Shown one piece after another: positions 1 to 13,500 of a DNA stretch of 64,000 bases; within the stretch, counting starts at the first letter, position 1, and every line of letters begins with the position of its first letter. Made by a program: the position numbers and the translations under genes. Source of the DNA: Elysia crispata (lineage: Eukaryota > Mollusca > Gastropoda > Plakobranchidae); NCBI GenBank assembly GCA_033675545.1, contig JAWDGP010000505.1, positions 212,501 through 276,500 of the forward strand. The letters run 5' to 3'. Below the pieces are notes generated by a model, which had not been told where the DNA came from, ran no database searches, and saw only the letters and a list, made by a program, of their open reading frames with translations.

Positions 1-224
1 GTAAGAGATCATGACAACTCTATGATGTGGTCACAGATTGAAGGATGAACTTTGACCTCATTGTTTTTTCAGCTTGTTTTTTTGGTTTTTTTTTTGTTTT
101 TGTTTTTTTTTTTGGTGGGGGGGGGGGGGGGGGGGGGGACAAGATAGACGTTACAGATACTCCATTGAGAAACTTCCAATCATGAGAGTAGTCTTTCCTT
201 GTCACATGATCAAAACAAAGTAAT
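1..224 (+). promoter_or_regulatory. Upstream region and 5' UTR of the SDR gene
   Basis: This short flank precedes the first ATG at 225. It holds a T-rich stretch (about 61-113) and a run of G with one T (about 113-138), a likely slippage-prone homopolymer. No TATA box is obvious. The start codon has A at -3 and G at +4, a good context for initiation. Core promoter elements may lie outside the window. Confidence 0.4.
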
Positions 225-1468
225 ATGGCGACCAGCGTCGAAATGGATTACAAAGTGTTGATACTAGGAGGTGAGAGAGATAAGTTTTTTTTTTCTTAGT
301 TGCTAATCGTATTACTGAGGGAAGACAATTTAAGAAAGTGTTTTGAACTGTCTAGATCAAGATTTAAATATTGATTTTATTCCGGGTTTAGCTTTAGAAC
401 TAGTGTAGGCTTTGGCATGTCTTCCATCAGTTACCGGTGTGCTAAATTACGCATGATCTCAACGCTGCCTTGCTATGTTCGCATCTTTGACATGACTCAC
501 TTGGAGTCATCGAAAAGAGATCTATACAATGAATCATTTTTGCATTACTTTTTAGATTTTTAACACTAGATCTAGATACAGATTCCATGTCTAGATCTCA
601 ATTATAGTTCCATATCTAAGAAGTTACAGTTACTTGAGACATGATAAGATGATTGGGAAATATAAATTTTTATAGTCTATAGAAAAACCTTTATTTGCTG
701 CATTACTCTGGTAAATTAAGAATTAAATCTAATTTAACATATAGGTCCATCAGGTAGCCTAGAAAGAGAATCTATCCTTTTTCATGAAGACTTTAGTAGC
801 AGAAAATTTGGATTTAGATAGGGATTCGCCTCTCTAATTAAAACATTGAAATGAAACACTATAATCTATGAAACTCTTATTTTAGATCAATTGCTTTAGC
901 ATGCAGAAACACATAAATTTGATGCAGGATTAGTAAGTTTACCTTTTTTTTTTTAATTATTAGATTAAGAACAGGTCAAATAGATCTTGAATTTCATATG
1001 TGGAAAATGAACCTAGATCTAGACTCTAGATCTAGATGAATAGAGGCAAATATTAATTTCCTCATGATACCCCATATACCGACTGGGCAGCTATCAGGGT
1101 AGAGAAATACACTTTCCTTTATAATTACATTATAACTATAAGCTTGCTCAAGGTTATCAGTCATCCATCATGGCAGTGTACATTTTGTTTTCTCAACCTT
1201 GAGTTAAATTGGTTCTCTTCATGCAGAGTTCCACAATTTAATTGTTTAAATGAAAACTTTACTATCATACCATAATTGTAATGCTCAAGTTAAATAGCTG
1301 AAACTAGTTTTTGGTTGTGCAAAGAATGTGTTTATAAAATTTTTAAAATAAAAAGATTTGAATTTCTTATTTCTTAGTGATCTCCGACAAGGGTTTAAAT
1401 CCAGAGTTGAGAAACTAACATTTATAACATTTGCATTGAGAGGTCCAAGCTAGATCTATCTATCTGTC

Positions 1469-1535
<67 letters not shown>

Positions 1536-4500
1536 AAAAATTATAAACAGTTGTAGAAAGATAAGAACTTAATTATGATATAAATAAATATTATGGCAGT
1601 TTTAAAATTAAATGGTAAAATTTATGTCTTATTTGTAACTTGGAGTTGGATTCCCTAAGCTTAGAAAGAACTTGATATATATATATTTTTTTTGTCTGTA
1701 TTTTTAATACCCTTGATTTAATCCCATTTCCTGCAGGTACAGGTTTCATTGGTCGCAACTTGGTCGACTACATGGTGAGAAACAATCTAGCCAAAAAGGT
1801 AAAGACGATGAATTTACTTGGTTTGGTCTCCCAATTATTGTTAAGATCTTGAAAGTCTGTTTATATTTACCCTCTGGCATTAATGTGATTGTGAAAATGA
1901 CTGAGAGTTATTGAACAAAAACCAAGTCCCGGGTTGATGGTGGATTAGCTCTGGGTAGATGATGGATTAGTACTGATTAGTGCTGGGCTCTACCCGATTT
2001 TTTACTACCCGTCGAGTATCGGGACCCGAGGTGAAGGGTACCGCGGGCACGGCACATCCCGATCCTGGGCAGGCATTGCACACCCCGATCCGTGGCAGGC
2101 ACGGCACACCCCAATCTGTGGCAGGCACGGTACACCCCGATCCGTGGCGGGCACGGCGCACCCCGATCCGTGGCAGGCACGGCACACCTCGATCCACTGC
2201 AAGGTGCGCCCCTGATCCGAGAGCCAAAAATTAAATCAAGGGACTCGGCACTGAATGCGACGACTCATCAAGTTACAGCTGAAAAGGCACACCCCTAACA
2301 CTTCCCGGCACCTTTGTAAACGTACATACACAGACATACCCACATGCATGTGTCCATAGTCTACAGTATCACACACATCCTTTGGCTTAGTGTCGGTCAT
2401 ATCTAAAAATATAGATTAGACCTCGGCTGCATTGTGTAAAAAATGATTCCTTAGGGAAAAAAAACTGGCCAGTGGCTCAATGAGCGGGGTTGGGTGTGTC
2501 AACGCGGAGTGCCAACGCGAGGCGCCCAGTCGTCAGACAAGATTATTTTTTATTCGTTGTTTTGTTTTATTCTATTTTGTCATTTTCTTTTTTTCCGTTT
2601 CTTTTTGCTTCTCATTGACTTTTTATTATCTTAGTTTGTTTGGACATAATTAAAGTTTGATATGTATATAGGCATGCATTATCATTCAATTATTATTAAA
2701 AGGACAGAAGACTAAGATGATAAGCTATGATTGCATGATAAGTGACAAGCTTCTGTTCTTTAATTTACACTTATTTATAGTTTGACTTTCACATTAAATG
2801 TAACATGACAAAAAAAATAGAGATTATATCCCCCCCCCCCCCCAAAAAAAAAAAATCTAAATATGAATCGGTTATTTTTTTTTTCTTAAATGACAATGAT
2901 AAAAATTATAACCTGAGCGTGCTGTTCCAACTCAAATTTATTAGGCCTAAGTATAATAATTCAAACAACAAATAAAGACCAGCAACAATCAGATTTAGTT
3001 CATTTAACAAAAATACAACAAAAGTTCTATTACAAACAAAAAATTGTCGCCTACTTGTCTGCACGAATCAGTTCAAAATCGACGGGCAGCATGTGACAAT
3101 GAGAAGCTAACACGGATCCCACGGCAAGGCACAATACCGCGTACCGTGCATCTACTCGATGTGCCGTGGGTGTCGCTGCGTGCCGCGGGTAGGGTACCGA
3201 TCCGTGCCGATAGCCCCAGCACTAGTACTGATTGCCCTGGGTTGATGATGGATTAGCCCTGGGTGCCTTGGGTAGATGATGGATTAGCCCTGGATTGATG
3301 ATGGATTAGTTCTGGGTGCCTTGGGTTGATGATGGATTAGCCCTGGGTGCCCTGGATTGATGATTGATTAGCCCTGGGTGCCCTGGGTTGATGATAGATT
3401 AGCCCTGGGTGCCTTGGGTTGATGGATTAGCCTGGGTACCCTGGGTTGATGATGGGTTAACCCTGGGTGCCATGAATTGATGGATTAGCCCAAGGTGCCC
3501 TGGGTGCCTTGGGTTGATGGATTAGCCTCGGGTGCCCTGGGTTGATGATGGATTAGCCCAGGCTTTGAAGAATTCTCATATCATTCCATCAAGACCATGG
3601 TGCTTTTAATTCTGAGATTATCTTTGTATTTTTGGTCAGTCTTCTATTTTTTTCTTTATCTTTTTCATTTTCGTTTCTATTTTTTGTTTTATAATGTCCT
3701 TTAATCCATTTCATTTGCAGATCCGTGTGGTAGATAAAGTTCCACCCCAAATGGCATGGCTAAACACCAAACATTCCGTAAGTTTTAGCTCTCTTAAACA
3801 CTTAAATGCTTGCTGGATGCTACAACAACCAGTTTACAGGCTGAATTGAAATTTAGGGAGGACCCAATTTATATCTTTTACCACCATTGTAAGGCATATT
3901 TCCAAAAGTTTTCTGAAAGAAGAAAGAGTAACTTTTAGATAAATTTGTGAGTTTGTTTTTTATAGTGATGAGGCATCTCTTTTCACAATTGTTTGAAGTT
4001 TATTTCCTCCTGCAACAAATCATATTTTTATCTGGCAGTCTTTAGAATCTATACTATTTTTCCTCTAGCCTTCCTGCTTCCTTTTTGTTTTTTATAGGAA
4101 TGAGATACTGGAGAGTCAAAAGATATTTTCCATACATGTTTCTTCATCTTTTTGTTTTTTAAATTTTGCTCAAATCTTTGCAGGAATCTTTTTCCAGTCC
4201 AATGGTTGAATTCAAGCATTCTAATCTTATACATATCAGTAAGTATGAATGATCATAACAACAATTTAGACCTTTTAAAGACTGTGTCCATAGGCAACTA
4301 GGCTTGTTTTTCAAAGCATAACAAAAGTCCTTCAGATTATAGAGATCCTTCTCAAAGAAAAGGACCATAGATACTCCAGGTGGCTCAGGCAGAAGTCATT
4401 CGACTGATGTCGTCTGACAAATTCTTTAACTCCTCACCTTAGTGTTAAATGGCTATGGGCTTGCCAGCACGGTATGCTGGAGTAACATTCTGTTTCTATA

Positions 4501-7500
4501 AGCTGTTACTTTGTCAATTCAGAAAGGTAAATTTGTTGGTAATGGCTTGTCAGAAAACCTTTGTGAAGCTTTCTAAACAGCCATATAAATAATACATTTA
4601 TTGATTGATTTTACATTTGCTGATTTGTGAAATTTATGCTTTTTTTTTTTTAGTGTGTTCTTTTGTTGTTGTTTTTTTTGTCTTTTATTTTTTATCTCAA
4701 GGAGCATAAGTAAAACAGATGTCTGCCTTAAATGTTCATAGTTGTTGATATTGTCTCATTTTTTTTTTCATTCATTCATAAGCTGTGTTAACGGAATTAT
4801 CAGTTTATTGTATATTTGATAAGCTTCTAAATGATAAGACGACCACAAATCTTTATTGAAAAAGTCCACAAAAGTTCTGGGAGATGGGGAACAAATTTTG
4901 CTCTCAGGCTATTCAATTATCAATTTCTGGTTTTGTCGGGCTCGAGTTATGTGGGACTTTTCTCAAATCACCTTTGATGCCTCCTATGTTTTTAATTATT
5001 GATATATAATTATATATATAATTTTTTTTTTGGTAAATAGCATTATTACAATAAAACATTATTCTGATTATAGCAATTCTTATCTGTATTAGTGTTGTTT
5101 TTTTATGTTTTTTAAATATCTCTGTATCTCCAGGCTCTGTTGAGAAAGCTTTCTGTGATGATGAGGGAGAATTTGACTTTGTGATCAATTTGGCTGCAGA
5201 AACCAAGTATGGCCAGACAGAGCCTGTGAGTGTCCATTGTTTTGAATTGCTATTAGATTGCAATGAACATTATTGACAGATAAGTTTTTTGGTGGAGATT
5301 TGAGTGTCAAAAAGGCATTCTGGCTAATTTTTCTTTCAGTGTAATCTGGGAGAAAGAAAGAAGAGTGGGAGAGTAAGACAAGGGAGGGAGGAAGAGAAGA
5401 AGGATGATAAATTAAAAAAAAAATGAAAGAATGAGGGGTTCTCATAGTTAATGGGTCACATATTTCCACTGTTTTCTCCCACAGGTGTATAAAGAAGGCA
5501 TCGAGCGGCTGAGCCTCAACTGTGCGGAGATGGCCAGCAGGCACAGAGTGAAGAAGTTTGTCGAGGTCTCCACAGCTCAGGTCTACTCTGGTGACAAGGT
5601 GAAGTTCAGACTGTGCTAAACATTCTGTTCAATAGTTATTGCTGAGCAAGTCAGTTGATTTGACTTTGGAAGATCTTGTAAATATATAAATATCATGTTT
5701 GATGTTTGAGATTTATTTCTAGAAAAACAGCATTTGAAAGTATGTTTTGACCCTGGGCTGAAGTCATTTTATTTTTCTGTCTAATCTACAGGCCATGAAG
5801 TGCACAAAGCCTGTATCAAATAGTATAAAATCGTTTCTCCAAAACTATATTAAAGTTAGGTTCCTATTTCTTGAAGACAATGCATTGTGTTTTTTTTTTT
5901 TAATGCAACTTCTGTATTTCTCCTTTCCTTTCTCTAGAGATTTTAGGCACTTTTTGATATTTTACAATCCATGTGACAATGCGAAGTAAAATAAATTTAT
6001 TTAAGGCTTTAAAACATCCTTACTTATATGACTAAAGACTCTAACAAGGCTTAGCTTGATCGCATCATATTCATGCAGCCTGCTTGGTCTAGCCATGGGA
6101 AAGCCGAAAGTTTACCTAGAGTGTGTAGGTTTGAGTTTGAAGTCTGCACGATCCAACCAAAAGTGTTCTCTCGATTGCTCTCTTATAGAAGCCAACATCA
6201 GAAGAATCACACCTGGATCCGTGGACCAATCTGGCAAAGCACAAGCTTGAGGTGGAGAAAAGTCTGGCAAGTTTTGGGTCAGACCTGAACTATATAATTG
6301 TTCGTCCAGCCATAGTCTATGGACTCGGTGACAGGCATGGACTGAGTATGTTAAACATAGCCTGAGAAATTTTAATCCTTAGTCTTAGAGGAAAAGATAA
6401 TAACCAATAAATTAAATTGGTACTTTCTATTAATGTTTTGTGCCAAATAATGTAACTCTGTGTCCGAGAAGATTATTTGAAAATTATCTTTTACATTTTG
6501 GATTTTTTAAATCCCAAGCAAATCGAAAGTTTTGCTTTGCGTTTTCAAGAGGAAAATATGTTTATATAGAAATAAAAGGCTACAAGATGCATAAATTGAT
6601 AAATCAAAACTAGAACTGAAAAATCAAGGATAAGCATTGGTTTTACCCATAACTACCACATATTGATCTCTCCAAATAAGTCTATTTTCTTTTTGTTTTG
6701 CTCAGTATAGACTGCAATATCCTGAAAAAACTGTCACATCCTGTTTTTTTTAATGTTTGAGTAAAAATTGTTGTTTTAAAGAGAAATTCATTTTTCTTTT
6801 CATTCATCAGGTAATGTTATTGTATTTAATTTACGCCATTTCTGATTTATTTAACATCTCCTAGATACTCAGATGTTAATTCACTTGGGTTTTCATAGTT
6901 TCCAATCTGCATCTAATGATCCAACACTACATCAATTTTCATCAGCTCTTTCTTTTCCATCACAGCTCCCCGCATCATCATTGGCTCAATCTACAGATAC
7001 ATCAGGCAGAAGATGCAGGTAAGGATGTTCCCCCCTCCCAACAAGCACTAATATTAAGTTGTATTTAGAATCACTCCTGCCATGCCTGTAGCCCACCTCC
7101 ACTCCCCACACCACTGCTTTCCTATACTACTTCCATTTGAATAGAACCTTACATCCTTTCTATTCCTTTTCCTGTTTATAAGCTTTTCACTCAACAAATT
7201 TTTCTCATAAAAGAAAAAAAAATCTGGAAAATAACCAGACTGTTATCTCTAGATATCATCATCATTTTGTGCTGCTAGACAGACAGTCACATGCACATAT
7301 TGTCATCTTCAAGCATTGAGTCTGTCTAGAGAGAAATGCAATATGTACATATTGAACGGTTGATTTTTTTCCCTTTAGTTAAGGCAGACCAGACTAAAAG
7401 ATCCCACCTCTGAATGAAGCAGCAAGGGATTGAATCCAAACCTTTTTCTTGTCAGCCCAATGCCCTATCTACTGAGCTATCTGGTATACCAACTATCAAA

Positions 7501-10500
7501 AGGAGATCTTCTCTTTTACTCGACATTTTTTACACCCATGTACCGAATGACTGAGCAAGAGGTGGGCCTATATGGCTTTAACTGTCGTCATTTCTACATT
7601 TTGCACTCATAGGATAGCAGAATTTGCTAACAATTAGACCCTTTCAAGTCTAAACCACATGTAAACCTTGCAGCGCTCGGAATATATGGGGAACTGAGCT
7701 GAGTTTTGTTCTCCATGGCAACAGAGGAATAAAGACATGGGTGCCTGTCGATTTTGGAATAGTGTCTGCTCAGTCATAAATATTTAGGAGAAGAGTCTGT
7801 TTGTGTGAAGGAAATTATAACTGCAACTTGGACGCATGATTAAAAATAAATGTCAGTTTTATGAATGTGCAAAAAAAAAATAATTTTCATTTCATTTGGT
7901 CATGGTCTGTAAAATTTCTTGTGAAACTAAAAGGCAAGGGCAGACTCTTTTCTGAATACATGTTTTTACCCATCACTTCTTCTCTGGAAAGGTGGAGGTA
8001 ATAAAGAAACAAAGAAAGAACCAGAGAGGGAAAGCAGATGAGTTTGACGAATTTGTTGCTTTGAGGAACCCGAGTTCAAACTAATTATGCTCTATTGTCC
8101 TAAGTCTCTGATAGAGACCTGGCTTTGTCTTCAGCAAGATTTTCTTGTAAAAGCTGGTGTATAGAGAATACGAAAATCAGTTATTTGACAACAAAGCTGA
8201 AATTTTTATCACCAAGGCAACCATTAAATTCAACTGTGTATGCTCTCTGTCTGTTGCTTCGCCAGATGTTGTGGACTAAAGATCTGCATATGAGCACAGT
8301 GCATGTGGAGGATTTAGTTCGAGCCATCTGGCATCTATGTCACCATAGCAACAGAGGTCAGATCTTCAATGTGGCAGACAAAGGGAGCACAAGTAAGTGA
8401 GGCCTGGCAGTGGTGTTTGCCAGTGATTTCATATTCTGATCATTTGTTATGGTCGTTTGTTTTTGATTTCATGTATGATTATTGTTATTGTTTGAATGAT
8501 TTTGACAGTAGCCAGAATCATTAATTACATCATTCACATTATCCTCATAAGTTACAGCTTTTGCATATCCAGAGTTTGAAGTATTTCAAATAAGGGTAGT
8601 CCAAAAACAGATTTTTTTTTTTTTTGCTCAGGTCGATTCTGGATACAAGCAAAGTTGAATAAATTAAATTGCTGTGGATGCAGTAGTGTAAATTTTTAGT
8701 TTCTTTTGTGATGTTGAATTTTCAACAAGTTTGGTTTTTTTTTTTTTTTACCCAAATCACTGATTTATTCCAGCCCACTCACAAAACAATTCTTAGGGTA
8801 TAGACTAGTTCATGGAAAAGTAAATGCCGACTGTTAAGAAAATACAGTAGAAAAGTAAATTTGATTAGTAAAGCTATACAAGAGGGTTTCCTAAGCATAC
8901 CTTTCAAGCTCAGAAAACCTCTAGAACTTGACAAAACTCTAAAAACCTTGTCGCGTCCAGGATTGTTTGTGATGTTTCAGCTTTGTTTAATCTTATTCAT
9001 AGGAAACTATTATACAATGATTATGGTCATGCCAGATTGCGAATTGGCTTTGGCATTATTCAGTTGATATCAAATGATGATGTAGTATTGTTAAGACTCA
9101 AAAATGCAAATTCCAACTTATTTTGCAAAAGAACAGATTGTAATGCAATGATTACCTCTGCTCATGAAGCCATGAAACACAGAGAATGTTGAGTCAGGTG
9201 TCAATCCCTTACTTGTACTCTAATCTGAAGTAAGAGTATGAAATTTTTTCACCACAGTGTAATGTAATTTTTTTTTTATTCCCAAGCCCATAGACTCAAT
9301 GACTGCAAAACTGAAGTTATATTGGATTAGCAATGGAATTTCTAATCTTTTGATATATTTTGTGTCTGATGGTTGGTTTCTTTCCTCCCCTCCTCTATCC
9401 CTCCCATGCAGCCCAGGGCACTGTGAGTAGCCTGGTGTCGGAGCTTTTCAACATCAACTATGATTTCCTTGGCTCCGTCTTGTCCAATTTGGCTCGGGTA
9501 AGTTGGTGGGGCTGATTCAGGCTCAGAACAAAGTTATAAAGCATAATTGTAAATCAGAAAGTCGCAAACATTCTAGTTTGACTGAAAAAGGCACCCAGTG
9601 CAAATGCATAATCTGGTGCTTTGCATTCATATTTTTTGATAAAAGATGCACTTATTTCTTGTCTCAGCTAGCAACCTTGTCTTGGTGTCCCCTTTGCTTA
9701 TATCAGGAGATATTTTTGTTTTTAGGCATAGGCCGAAATAAAAGGGAAGATTTTTTGATGCATAAGGCCAAGCAGGTTGCCTCTGCTTCAAAGTTCATTT
9801 TTTTAAGAGAATCATCTTTAGATCTACAATTTTTTGAATCTTTGAAAAATGCTTGGCTATCCAGTGGTAGTTTTTACTTGTAGTCTGATATGAAAAAAAC
9901 CATCAGGAAAATACGACCATTTGTTACTTTTAAAGGGATCCTGATTTTGACCCCATCATCCTGCTCTATATGATTTAGATTTCAACTCTGCATTTTCCAA
10001 ATTGAAAAGAATCTTATTTGAGCCCTCTAGCGGTTAAGGTAAATTTTTGAAATTTGACTCAAAGGGTCAATGACATGTTAGGTGCAATAAATTTGATGTA
10101 TGGGTAAGAGAAAGTTGTTTATGAATGTTTTGAATTGTTTTCCAGGTACGGATGTCAGATGTTGTGGATGACATCAATGAGAAACACATGCAGCCTTGGT
10201 CTGATGCGTGTCAGAGAGATGGCATTGTCAATACTCCCCTCACACCATTCATAGATCAAGTAGGTAGAGAGACCATATCATCAACACCCTACTCACTCTA
10301 TACATAGATCAGGAAAGTAGAGAGACCGTAACATCAACACCTTGCTCATTCTATACATAGATCAAGTAGGTAGAGAGACTGTAACATCAATACTCTGCTC
10401 ACGCTGTACATAGATCAAGTTGGCAGAGAGAGCGTAACATCAACACCCTGCTCACTCTTTACATAGATCAAGTAGGTAGAGAGACTGTAACATCAACACC

Positions 10501-13500
10501 CTGCTCACTCTGTACATAGATCAAGTTGGCAGAGAGAGCATAACATCAACACCCTGCTCACTCTGTACATAGATGAGGAAAGTAGAGAGACTGTAACATC
10601 AACACCCTGCTCACTCTGTACATAGATCAAGTTGGCAGAGAGACAGTAACACCAACACCCTGCTCACTCTATACATAGATCAAGTAGGTAGAGAGACAGT
10701 AACACCAACACCCTGCTCACTCTGTACATAGATCAAGTAGGTAGAGAGACAGTAACATCAACACCCTGCTCACTCTGTACATAGATCAAGTAGGTAGAGA
10801 GACAGTAACATCAACACCCTGCTCACTCTGTACATAGATCAAGTTGGCAGAGAGACAGTAACATCAATACCCTGCTCACTCTGTACATAGATCAAGTTGG
10901 CAGAGAGAGCGTAACACCAACACCCTGCTCACTCTGTACATAAATCAAGTTGGCAGAGAGACAGTAACATCAATACCTGCTCACTCTATACATAGATCAA
11001 GTAGGTAGAGAGACAGTAACATCAATACCTGCTCACTCTATACATAGATCAAGTTGGCAGAGAGACAGTAACATCAATACCCTGCTCACTCTATACATAG
11101 ATTAGGTAGTAAGAAGGAAGAAGGTGTAACAGACCAAATGTGTCATACATCCTCTATATCATATTTTATGGAGTTTATATTTAGAACAATACATTTTTTT
11201 TTGCCTCTCACCCTCAGTGGTAAAATGTGCAAGAAATTATCAGTATATACTAGGGCTATTAAACTTTTAGGCTTGAAAATAGTATGAACAAGGAGTTGTA
11301 TTTTCCATCACCAGATCCATTAAGATTGGTTTTTGATGGATTATACTAAATATATTTATGCCAAACTAGAATTTCAAAATAAATGCACTGATATAGTTTT
11401 TTATTTTTATTTTTAACCATTTAAAAAATTTAGTTAAGCTAATAATTTTGTTATAAAAATTTTTATATAGAATAGTAAATAAAAGAGAATTATAAATTTC
11501 ATTTTTTTTTAAATACTATAGGGTATTATTTCAATCCATTAACAATCACTCACAAGGCAAAATCATAATGGCTTGGCTTTCTCATCACTAGAAATGCAAT
11601 TTAGAGCGCACTCAATGTTTCTCATAGTGTTCAATACAAAAACTGCCTTTTATGACTTTAAATATTTCTTAGAAAATTAAGCATTAATGGGCAGAAACAG
11701 TATTGAAGTCAATATATCCAAAATCTTTGACATTGAGCAGAGAAAATAACCAAACTGTTAAAAAGTACAAAATCAAACTAGATTGAAAATCATAGATGCT
11801 ATTAGAAAATTGAGTTTGAAATGGCCACTAGCAACCATTTAAAGCTATTTGTGCAATGACCTTAAGTCAAAAGTGCTTTTGCGATGATTTTCAAGTCCAA
11901 TATGAACTGTTTGTATCTTGATTCCAATACTTAATATAATTAGTACTTGGTAAGTGGAGCAAGAAAGTTCAGTTGGCAGAGCACGAGGCTGGCAAAACAG
12001 AGGTACAGGACAGGGCGTGTTGAAGTGAGGAACTGAGTCTTGTCTCAACAGCTCTTATATTTGCTTCACAGATGCCCCACAGCTCCTTAAAATAAGTAAT
12101 ATCCCCATGAAGGTGTATTGAAGGCTTCAGGTTTTAAACCCTTTTCAGTGCATGTGGCCTTGAATGACAGGCAATGAAGAGAGTGCAGATTGAGAAAAAA
12201 TCTGAGTCACAAAATCCCTCAGATTTTTAATATCTTAACAACTTATCAACCTGGATAGTTTAATTTTTCATTTATCACATTTTCCTAGATCTGCTTGGGC
12301 TTAATATAGGAAGATCTCTGGCGATGTTAGAATGTTAGATCTTGTACTTGCAGGCACAAACCATCACCAAATCCAAGTCTTGCTGTTCTCGGGTGATTTG
12401 AGTCATCTTATTACCTTATATCTGTCTCTGAGACTCATTGAACATTAAATAACTTCTATGTGGACATTACCTTTTCAGCCTCATTCTGTTTGTTGTGAAC
12501 AGCTTTTGTCCGACAAAAAAAAGCTTGTATACCATGAGAGCTAGGTGGATTTTCATTTTAATTCTTTTCTTCCATTCTAGGAGCTTCTCTACAACAAACA
12601 TCTCAACATTGATGGGACCAGGATAGAATCAACAGGATTCACCTACACCCACCCTACACTGGAACTGTCTAGTATGAAAGAGGTAGGGAGATGATAGGTA
12701 AACTTGATTACCAGGTTGTATTGATGGTGGATATGTAAAGTAAAGTGATTCCTGAACTTGATCTTAGTATAAGGGAACCAAGTGTAGGATCTGGATTTTT
12801 CTTGGCATACAGCATTGTGAGGTAGTTTGCCATTGCTTTCCTCGTCGCCTTTACTTTGGCAGAGTCTAGAGAGACCTAGCTATGGTGGATATGTAGATAA
12901 TGTTAAAATTTTCTAATGAAAACATCATAATCTGCCAACAGAAAAATCAGAAGTTGTCCAACAAAATGCATAGTTAGTTCCTCTATTTGTAGACAAATCT
13001 GTAATTTGTAATTCAATCAAACTTCAAGCACCTGTTCTGCAAGTGCAAAATTGATAACCACATTATGAAAAATAAATCAAATGAAAGACAACATGTAAAC
13101 TCTCACAAAAATGTAATATTTGTACGAACAAAAATCCCTAGAGGAATTGGAGTGGAGAAGATGGTGTCCTTCATAGGTTGTATACAGATAGGTGTATGTA
13201 AATCGGCACCAAAAGTAAAACTTTAAAAAAAGGTTTAAGAGTATCTTGTAAGCAAAAATGGTTGTAATAAGGTAAAATGTCTGTAAAAGAGCTTCCTTTT
13301 AGCTGCACTAATGCAGCATTGTATTCAGAGTCACAAAAAAAAAGCTGAAGGTTCTTACAGATTTGTTTGCATTATTACAAATAATAGAAAATACTTGACT
13401 AACTATAGCACAGAGAATTGTTAACACCCAATGCACAAAAATATATGTAGGCCTTTTAAAAGATGTTTGTGCAGTAGATTTGTTTGTTTGCATCATAATA

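Noticed and set aside
20..205. 61-codon minus-strand frame with poly-Pro and poly-Lys
   Set aside because: It is translation of the poly-G and poly-T tracts upstream of the SDR gene.
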